This document shows, piece by piece, positions 48,101 through 52,766 of a DNA stretch of 52,766 bases. Numbering within the stretch: position 1 is the stretch's first letter; each line of letters starts with the position of its first letter. The translations under genes were made by a program, and so were the position numbers. The stretch is from Patescibacteria group bacterium (lineage in GTDB: Bacteria; Patescibacteriota; Patescibacteriia; UBA1558; UBA10009): assembly GCA_018818425.1 (NCBI GenBank), contig JAHISB010000005.1, forward strand, positions 1-52,766, read 5' to 3'. The notes beneath the pieces are model-generated. The model ran no database searches, had not been told where the DNA came from, and was given only the letters and a program-made list of their open reading frames with translations.

Positions 48101-49632
48101 GGGTAGCAAGTGCATTCCTCCGGCTGATTGGCCGGGATACAAACATTGGAAACACAAACAGTATTTTCGGGCAGGCACATATCGGGGTCTGCGGAACAGC
48201 TTTCGCCGGCACAGGCCGGGCAGCTGCCGCCGCAATCTGCCGGCTTGGCAGGATCGGTTGTACAACTTTCATCTTCGTTGCAAATATTATCGAAACAATG
48301 ACCCGGGTATAAAGTAACCTGTTTAACGGACTGGGCTGCGTTATTAGCATAGTCAGTAACTTCTGAACCCAGATGATAAACTTCGCCGGACTGGTAACCA
48401 ACCGTTGACCAAGGAGAATCCGATTCTCCCGCAAATTGCCCAGCGCCGCCGGGCTGGACTAAAGCGCCCAGGTAAAAGCCGCCTTCTTGTTCAAAAAAAT
48501 CAATGGTAGCCAGGCCCACGTCATCGCTGGCCAAAGATCTTAAAACAAACTCATCATCATCTGATAAATTAATATTATTACCGGTCCAGGGATAAAGGTT
48601 GAACAATGAATCTTCAGCTTCAGTTAAATCAACCGTCGGAGGCAATAAATCAATTAAAGGACCAACTTTAAATTCAAAAGTGCAAGGCGCGCCTAAAGAA
48701 CAGTCAACCGTATTGCCATTTTGGTCTTGAAAAGAATAAGCTGAATCAGATTCAACAGTTACCTGATACCAATTATTATCATCTATAACGCTGTCATAAG
48801 GAAAGCAGGCCAGTTCAGGGTATTGGCCGGGCGGATAACCGGGGCATTCGTATTGAGGATAAGAATTATCCGGCTTGATTTCTGCCCAGGCTAAATTGGA
48901 ACTATGAGCGCCGACTAAAAATATTTCGTTAGCCGGATCATAAACGCCGTTTTGCCGTTGAATAATAGTAACGCCGTTTACATTGGGCGGGGGCGGGATT
49001 AAATTAAGATCGGTTACCTGATGATTAAATTCCAGCTTAACCACCACATTCCTGATGGGCAGCTGCTGGTCGGGAGATGGCGCGCTGCTTGCTAAAATAA
49101 AATTATCGCCAAGGGTATAGTCGCAACCGGGCGGCTGCAGAGGATAAAGAATATTACAACTGCCCCACTGGCCGTTGGCGCACTCTCTTCTTAAATCGCA
49201 ATTTCCCTGGCTGCCGCAAACTTCTACTTGACCATTAACACAAGCAGCGCCGGGCATAGTAGCATCACCCAAAGCTTTAACTAAAAAATTAACAATGGCA
49301 AAGGCCGAAAGAATAATTATCAGACCAATCGCGCCGTTAATCAGAATCTTTTTGGCTTTTTCAATTTTATCCGGACTGCCGCCGGCCGTCATCCAGGTAA
49401 AACCGCCGTAAAGACAAATCAGCACTGCCACCACGCCTAAAAAGCCCAGCACAACATTGACAATGGCCGCAATAATATCCCGCAAGTCCCGGCTGCCTAA
49501 ATTTAAAGCCGAGCCATACTCAATGCCTAAAGAAAGGTCCTGGGCCGAAACAAAACTGGGAACTAAAAAAATGCCCAAAACCAACAAAAGGGCTACGAGG
49601 AAAAAAAATTTCTTTTGCTGATGAAAAATCAT
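39151..49632 (-). CDS. giant (~3.5k aa) surface protein: TrbC/VirB2-like N-terminus, IPT/TIG, Big_5-like, LamG-like, CBM-like, DUF4215-like domains
   Basis: N-term LGFLGVVAVLICLYGGFTWMTAGGSPDKIEKAKKILINGAIGLIIIL; LTFDGTNDYLMIAAAG..WHHLVAVADKDDTFKLYLDG; CGDGVINPGEVCDDG. Confidence 0.85.
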   Translation of the reverse strand: MIFHQQKKFFFLVALLLVLGIFLVPSFVSAQDLSLGIEYGSALNLGSRDLRDIIAAIVNVVLGFLGVVAVLICLYGGFTWMTAGGSPDKIEKAKKILINGAIGLIIILSAFAIVNFLVKALGDATMPGAACVNGQVEVCGSQGNCDLRRECANGQWGSCNILYPLQPPGCDYTLGDNFILASSAPSPDQQLPIRNVVVKLEFNHQVTDLNLIPPPPNVNGVTIIQRQNGVYDPANEIFLVGAHSSNLAWAEIKPDNSYPQYECPGYPPGQYPELACFPYDSVIDDNNWYQVTVESDSAYSFQDQNGNTVDCSLGAPCTFEFKVGPLIDLLPPTVDLTEAEDSLFNLYPWTGNNINLSDDDEFVLRSLASDDVGLATIDFFEQEGGFYLGALVQPGGAGQFAGESDSPWSTVGYQSGEVYHLGSEVTDYANNAAQSVKQVTLYPGHCFDNICNEDESCTTDPAKPADCGGSCPACAGESCSADPDMCLPENTVCVSNVCIPANQPEECTCYPLPLIQDISPLDGAPGNFVTISGQGFGATPGEVYFVDKDPGGLSYPAQLPDSVNPACSDNWKDTQVIVVVPNISQNTNGYYIELGAVNPYAPPAYLTETTNNNYGPVLTFTQSGLQRPGLCLVTPAIGQFEDGFVLDGNNLNIGLPQSIEFGSPPNNIPANNQNFLSGIQAQGTVPNLSQGQVPVLVIVNSLESNPLVFAVQPSGYGGQPFITNFIPASGPAGQYVTIYGGNFGTYIAGQSSVEFNNIPVDFDDFPAECGTDFWHDNFIVVKVPDDQLMTIGPITVIREDGERATSSDDFNYDPNAPLFPGICSLYPQEGYEGDPVEIVGEYFEDSWVNFSTQFLNNPSFYTNINLGGVGEADIFELTVPVGASTGEVLVQRNYTGGAGDPCINNNQCQQNLYCLIPGGLTQGTCQPIASGSWSFIVKEGELTFTGNFGYYQWQFETCADCYVPQVLENGNCNNQQASPTPPPEPLLGYNAAYVNQVLGVRFNTDMADTSFAYNYIGSPNPTYIIQRCNGDSTQENLPFVEAVCGPLASGNHAAGYPFYDNNSQEYVEVRPQNDFLPGFWYRVILTNGLISEAEGYPMENNLNFNYFGGSMNDSFEWHFRTRLTEEACTPDTVLVNPRYRLENPPWPDTPDPIERDDQVNYSGSCQDSGVCAICPDTFLWDWQSEETINGSSQSPATKYTLITAPVDDDRYAYITADDLLRFPDLGSLTAEITHYQTGNPPQFEPLLTPLVGTAELNIVPPSPYIEFDNSCDESVPLYPSPNPYSGSTNVCRNAIIQARFVNNQGLPIDMDITTLTDANIIVEDQDSNQVLGQLTANLNGFTFTPNPVLYLAADSAYTVTLNNVYSLEQMPLAGPNSWSFETGDEVCDEVSSLQIFPAYKKFVIIPEAENYIANLAGEQCILLSLPVNNWSWSSADPSVALIAGSINQYETVTSAGDGQTNINAAALIGSNSYIGSGLVEVVTDSGGPLEPLLITDHQPQSPPPVCLNAIIKIDFSESIKAGVNDPPQFPDAVTEAGSGALVSGQWIVSGGGSRYEFIPNDYLTANSAYQAYVKGGSGGIESVYGSKHLGQNECVNSGLSWSAASEQCYWSFNTGAELCAVENIYINVLDIPTSSQAVIFEDETVGWQATAYAANSNPLSNEMDDWQAEKPEVANLTAYTSPPYNNDRFRYAVGAIPRTVYGTTTVATDITATINEVMSQGEVIQEHVTSTPAQLTVEPKLKGPSVIQTEPVDGSQNICLNSLLSVKFNKHLDEQTVSSDTFTVNYNTPDPFSEEDNILTFDGTNDYLMIAAAGSANLNPGLEDFMVEAWVKITGLGERVIIGKKGYANSESGWRLKRSVTGKLYFSLADGGDGVSQTGSDLSLNEWHHLVAVADKDDTFKLYLDGELDAESANLAGLEGIVNDYDAKIGRGEVAEGSFAGSIAAVRFYKFGVNALPANIEDLIDFNYRYPNSVSPDLSSYAAGLWELDDGQGTVATDSSSYGHDMEFVSFPTWGADNLPKVANCSAVAYNYNKNNNQKKNFIFDALLARFINSFAGQLFNSIYNFVWPRAQAQPVYTGYWCPLDEYGEWAMENGPLYSTVKFNLNQFLPADSPVQVKVKGGAAGIKSAAGWPLENSNEGDDFVYSFETGSAYCELDFVTVATDDFGLSDEWLFLTPEDDETDNVTEPGNSNFDSVYDSDKVYYAHGYNSDGQELARVAGLPPAGYYWSWSWTSADPAIAGILYNDNEQSYSIVGAQNNSGETAITLTAEFLSVYQTNNLTADGKAIVDLCENPWPERELGNIEAPKYIDDDYSFALRYCRDAGGSGVSDDLPALDESQFIEGEFISSYLSNNPLADELLREYLIPVPTTGDVIGLRIYENAFHLTPLSWYQQNIENQGSPFTQTIDGYPAIQDGRTTYVGAANGIPDDIGYCTNLSQSYTCTQTYSPPDCGDCIFGDDHYYTNIYLLSYNQNTAPETMEIINQLLESWEFNTDINNSQDKQKVIRDMNRLVALSAVANALDNYQANHSGSYPALLAGTFVPGMSTSKWPSWNQALAPELGIGMPADPLNIFNSCIECQEPTLINGGFEEAAPLTGWTAEASVTAVINTEPQFIHEGNQSALVSAPALDAGIYSDVVSLIPNTTYELSAWVYLEAPNRAKLTFANANYGDNYGNQWFTPPDFTGWFQLKNRLITPSENIEPAPVVRIYLHSFTGQAAFYVDEAVLQTAGGNCGYDPETCWNPEANGGQGGFACDEGSYFYAYQNLASFDYQLSAKMEETINWLPANMASIEYIDSHIDLSLTNVAVCTSQVLAGVCGDGFVFPPEQCEIGMSYAYCAPGHNWYNPGAVGCDQLSCQWLSFANAPGCSGMTINQCCGGYCGDGVLNTSSLYNVSVDEECDYNAQAPNSGFANGQPQYSSAGSQYFCSGNCQESGGWCGNGSLNTPWEGCDISAPSGNQGFGGGAASYDQYACGAPNSGAASCQDIGGWCGDTTMQTPYGEECDKGAVSGAGWAHGLPSDSTEEEQYQCAASCQDTGGWCGDQIIQANYEDCDGNTGLLGWSCTSQNYGPIQCGSTPQLFACERICDSGCPYQGQCGNNITEGTASCAEVCDGTSTPPHTNCHPDCSSFICETGWLDCNANSGDGCEVNPDINIFNCGGCYGAGGQVCNYAGGHGAPVCNSGSCEIHCDDGYHCSSSSYPDYEQICSVTDDICEINSICGDGVINPGEVCDDGIYNGQVGFCNADCTAIEGLGTPIFTDDFEDQTFTDEHWEIGYAGSGDDGSVTWQNVLDPDDPNNMVLESVDTGSGWYIRDYRVKTTYVNQANVSILTLIDFGNTPGEPGAFDNWDAMVLARRNPNFSSEDQEYYAWWNDFYLGAGSPTYPVTCPGYSGSEPTQTQIRRTNIGEKGIEGDDLGWDNAINCSKWWVLFDIKTINGQVSIKTRWWLYGTVMPTIWNIEAVDDSSDKILSAGQVGLGNWANTTFRYDLFQVYDSQQ

Positions 49633-49660
49633 TCGTTTATTTAAATGCTGAAATGATGAA

Positions 49661-51685
49661 TTACGGCCCCACCGGATAGCCGACCGAGGGATCAAAAAAG
49701 CAGTTCTGATACATATCCTTGACATCAGAAGTAATGCGGGGGTTATACCTTTCTAAACCGTCTAAATATGGGCTATAGGTATTTAATGTGGCTTTGGTTA
49801 CCTCTTCTAAAGTTCCAACAGGATTGATTGTTTGCAGGGTTGAATAGTTATTCTTAGAGATGGTAAAGCCGCCTCTGGGGTAAATACAACTGTGCTCAAT
49901 ACTGTAATCGCAGCCAGAAACCTCATCTGGCCAGTCATCAGAATCTATCATAGTATCACACTCATCTGAGCCCCAGTAAAAATCACAAAGAGTTTCATTA
50001 AATATCTTAAAGTTAGTGGTATTTAATGTTGAGCTCATGATATATTCATCAAAGATGGCTTTAATGGTTTTATTTCTGGGCACTAAGACTGATTCATCAT
50101 CAGGGCTTAGTGATTCCTGAATCTCTAAAGCGCCCTGCTCTATCCAGACCGTAATAACCTCCGGCGGGTCTAAGTCCATCTGATTATTGGTATTAAACCG
50201 CCACCAGTAGTTATCGTTAAACGTAGAAGTATTAAACTGATCACTCAAGGTAGCTGAATCTGGAGGACGGCCATCTGCCTGGCCGTTTAAATTACAGGTC
50301 AGCTCAAGATTAACTTCGCAGAAAGGATCCTGGGCATCATTGGTGTTGCCTATACCGCCGTCTAAAGAGTTGGCCGCGGCATCATTGATTCCGGAAAGCG
50401 GATTAGTAACTTCGTGGCTGGTGTTAACCAGAGCTGCTTTGATTAAAGCTGTTATAGTAGCATCGCCCGGCAGACAGTAAGGGGTCAGGCCGCAGGAATT
50501 AATTACCAAATTGCCAAATTCATCCAGGCACTGCTCACTGCTGACAAACTCAACGGTCTTAAATAAGTTGCTGATAATTGAGGTCCCGGTTATGACCGGA
50601 CCAGCGCCAAGGGAAACGCCTGTATCATCAGTTAAAACAATGTTTCCCGGCAGCCCGGCAGCTACTACATTTATGGCTTCATTAAAGTTAATCTGCACGA
50701 TGGTATTCTTAAAGACTGTCTGTCCGGGCTCAGTCACGGGAATAACATCGGTGATAAAGGGCGGGGTTAAATCCAAGATATTGCTGACCTGGAAGGTCCA
50801 GGTATAACCTCCGGCCATAAAAGCACTGAATCCGTTAGCCCTCATAATGGCATCTGACAGATTAACAGAGTAATAAGTATAGCTGTTGGCATTGCCTAAA
50901 TATTCAATGGGGTCAAAAACGTAGTTTTTATGATCGCTTGAAGCTGTAACTATTACCTGATTATATGCTAAAGAATCGCTGCCTTCGGTTTGATTAACTA
51001 TCTTGACATTAGGATCTTGGGAATCACCAGCTAAATAGCCGCAAGGCACAGTTATGCCTGAACATTGAGGCGGGTTGCTGCCCGGTTTAATTATGGTATC
51101 AATATCCATGGCTTCGTTAAACATCACCATAATCATGGTGTTTCTGGGGATGTTGGTGGCGCCCGGCTCCGGATAAACTGCTTCCAATACGCCGCCGCCC
51201 AAAGCGCCGCCGCTGATAGTATAACCAGGTTGCTGGCCAGCGCCCGGCGGACCCATCGTAACCGGCGCCAATTTATTGACAATAAAAGTTACTATGCCAA
51301 AAGCCGCTAAAATAATCAGCAGGCCAATAGCGCCGTTAATCAGAATTTTTTTGGCTTTCTCTATTTTGCTCTCATCGCCTCCCGAAGTCATATAAAGATA
51401 GCCGCCGTAAAGGATAATCAAGATAGCCGCCACGCCTAAAAAGCCCAGCAGAACATTGATAATGGAAACGACAATTTCTCGCACATCCCTGGTGGCTAAA
51501 GACAGCGCTGAACCGTATTCAATGCCCAAGCTAAGCTGTTGAGCTAAAACAACCTGGACTTCTAAACCAAAAACAGCTATTAAAGCAATAAAAAATATAA
51601 CTCTTATAGCTGTTTTAAAAAACTTGTCAAACCGCTTGGTTGATTTAACTCGAACTTTTTGATTTTGTTGTTTTAATAACTGCAT
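49661..51685 (-). CDS. TrbC/VirB2-like domain fused to Ig-like (Big_5) ectodomain
   Basis: LSLGIEYGSALSLATRDVREIVVSIINVLLGFLGVAAILIILYGGYLYMTSGGDESKIEKAKKILINGAIGLLIIL; NIPRNTMIMVMFNEAMD. Confidence 0.85.
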   Translation of the reverse strand: MQLLKQQNQKVRVKSTKRFDKFFKTAIRVIFFIALIAVFGLEVQVVLAQQLSLGIEYGSALSLATRDVREIVVSIINVLLGFLGVAAILIILYGGYLYMTSGGDESKIEKAKKILINGAIGLLIILAAFGIVTFIVNKLAPVTMGPPGAGQQPGYTISGGALGGGVLEAVYPEPGATNIPRNTMIMVMFNEAMDIDTIIKPGSNPPQCSGITVPCGYLAGDSQDPNVKIVNQTEGSDSLAYNQVIVTASSDHKNYVFDPIEYLGNANSYTYYSVNLSDAIMRANGFSAFMAGGYTWTFQVSNILDLTPPFITDVIPVTEPGQTVFKNTIVQINFNEAINVVAAGLPGNIVLTDDTGVSLGAGPVITGTSIISNLFKTVEFVSSEQCLDEFGNLVINSCGLTPYCLPGDATITALIKAALVNTSHEVTNPLSGINDAAANSLDGGIGNTNDAQDPFCEVNLELTCNLNGQADGRPPDSATLSDQFNTSTFNDNYWWRFNTNNQMDLDPPEVITVWIEQGALEIQESLSPDDESVLVPRNKTIKAIFDEYIMSSTLNTTNFKIFNETLCDFYWGSDECDTMIDSDDWPDEVSGCDYSIEHSCIYPRGGFTISKNNYSTLQTINPVGTLEEVTKATLNTYSPYLDGLERYNPRITSDVKDMYQNCFFDPSVGYPVGP

Positions 51686-51697
51686 GGGGGCTCTTTT

Positions 51698-51739
51698 ATC
51701 CCGCACCTTCCCCGAATACCCCGCAGGAAGGTGCGGGAT
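51698..51739. repeat. 14-bp perfect inverted repeat sharing ATCCCGCACC core
   Basis: ATCCCGCACCTTCC 51698-51711; GGAAGGTGCGGGAT 51726-51739. Confidence 0.85.
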
Positions 51740-51783
51740 TTATTTGAGAATTAACAACCAAAAATTAAATAAAATTAAGAGCT

Positions 51784-52233
51784 TTAGAGCGAAAGCTGGT
51801 CTTTTAATAATTTACTCACTAAGCTGCCTTCGGCGCGTCCCGCTAACTTAGCCATCACTTTCTTCATAGCAAGCCCAAAACTCTCGGGGCCGGCTAAATT
51901 ACCCTCGCTGATTACTGATTGAATAACTTTAACAATCTCTTCTTCCGTTAATTCCTTTGGCAATAGCTCTTTAATAAGCTCGGCCTCGGCCAGCTCTTGG
52001 TTGGCTGACTCGGGCTTATGGCCCTGCTGAAAAGCCACAGAGGCCTCGTGGCGTTTTTTTAATTCTCGACGTAAAACTTTAAGCAAATCGGCCTCGGTAA
52101 ACTCTTTTCCTAATCTGATTCTTTCATTTTTAATGGCTGCTTTAAGCAATCTATAAGTACCCTTAGCCAGTTCATTTCTGGCCCTTAGGGCCTCTGTTAA
52201 TTTTTGCTCAATTTGTTCTTCGAGTTTTAACAT
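51784..52233 (-). CDS. GatB/YqeY domain protein
   Basis: LTEALRARNELAKGTYRLLKAAIKNERIRLGKE...LLPKELTEEEI. Confidence 0.92.
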   Translation of the reverse strand: MLKLEEQIEQKLTEALRARNELAKGTYRLLKAAIKNERIRLGKEFTEADLLKVLRRELKKRHEASVAFQQGHKPESANQELAEAELIKELLPKELTEEEIVKVIQSVISEGNLAGPESFGLAMKKVMAKLAGRAEGSLVSKLLKDQLSL

Positions 52234-52234
52234 T

Positions 52235-52495
52235 TTAATTTTTTCTGGCGCCTCTGCCCTTTTTTTTATTTTGCATCCATTCTTCCAGCTTGCCGACTTT
52301 CCTTAAGTATTCGCGATAACCCTTTACCTCCTCGCGCTTCTTAGCTTTCTCTTTTTGAGATAAGCTGCTTAAGGGCTTTTTATAAAACATTATCTTTTTG
52401 GCCTGGATTAGCTTGCCGCTTTGCAAAGTTTTTTTGCTAAAACGCCTTATTAAGCCTTCAAAACTCTCCCCGTCTTTGCGTTTTACTTCTAACAC
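52235..52495 (-). CDS. rpsU: 30S ribosomal protein bS21
   Basis: MLEVKRKDGESFEGLIRRFSKKTLQSG; GTG start, SD-like AAGGAAGGTG. Confidence 0.85.
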   Translation of the reverse strand: MLEVKRKDGESFEGLIRRFSKKTLQSGKLIQAKKIMFYKKPLSSLSQKEKAKKREEVKGYREYLRKVGKLEEWMQNKKKGRGARKN

Positions 52496-52673
52496 AAATT
52501 CACCTTCCTTTCTAGAAATTATTTAAATTAAAAATTAAATTAGTTTTAAATACCTTAAGTGGATAAAAAAACACTATTTCTAGTATAGTGATAACATATT
52601 TTATAAAAATAGTCAAATAAATTCAACTTGAGTTCAAGAAACTAGCGCAAATACCCTGATCAGCCTATATTCT

Positions 52674-52766
52674 ATGAATATGACTAAAAAATATTGCCGT
52701 TTAACCTTTACTGAAAGGGAAGAAATCAGCAAGGGGATATTTGCTAAAGAAAGCTTTTCGGAAATA
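52674..52766 (+). mobile_element. IS30-family-like transposase N-terminus (truncated by window end)
   Basis: MNMTKKYCRLTFTEREEISKGIFAKESFSEI, IS30-type HTH start. Confidence 0.7.

Noticed and set aside
47904-48434. 176-aa minus ORF and 47959..48312 plus ORF
   Set aside because: Alternative-frame shadows inside the giant surface-protein gene; low-complexity composition.
1-52766. tRNA/rRNA genes and CRISPR arrays
   Set aside because: None recognised on either strand by eye; tRNAscan/Infernal not run.

Overview
This window looks like an accessory-plus-core segment of a Patescibacteria (CPR)-type genome; that assignment is inferred from gene content and style. Both ends run into insertion-sequence fragments. 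Bases 3-107 are the C-terminus of an IS3/IS481-like integrase, and bases 52674-52766 are the start of an IS30-like transposase.

Left part (1-6.4 kb, plus strand): a small decayed defense island. It holds a 5'-truncated Type ISP restriction-modification gene, a TM0106-type RecB-like nuclease, an AAA15 ATPase + RloB/TOPRIM pair (AbiL/Rlo-like), a YjzC-like mini-gene and gene remnants.

Most interesting locus (6.6-9.7 kb, minus strand): a compact RlmN-like radical SAM enzyme that keeps both catalytic cysteines but lacks the N-terminal accessory domain. It sits with several small ORFs that have near-perfect Shine-Dalgarno sequences. Upstream is a near-consensus promoter and an apparent ribosome-stalling attenuator: a 26-aa leader peptide ending ...AFWFFYFFS plus mutually exclusive 1:2, 2:3 and 3:4 pairings. 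A second leader peptide with a terminator-like hairpin precedes the adjacent small-ORF operon.

The rest is mostly minus-strand core genes: ndk, a CheY-like regulator, comEC and a detached MBL domain split by a four-helix-bundle (S23/IVP) gene, a RAYT, cysS, prfB, half-Clp, papain-NHL, glnA (plus strand), htrA, nrdR, ftsZ, ftsA, ybeY, yqeY and rpsU. Surface proteins include two that carry a VirB2/TrbC-like N-terminal domain, one of them about 3.5k aa. Several families of intergenic inverted repeats are present, and some arms extend into coding sequence. No tRNA, rRNA or CRISPR was recognised by eye. No database search or folding program was run.
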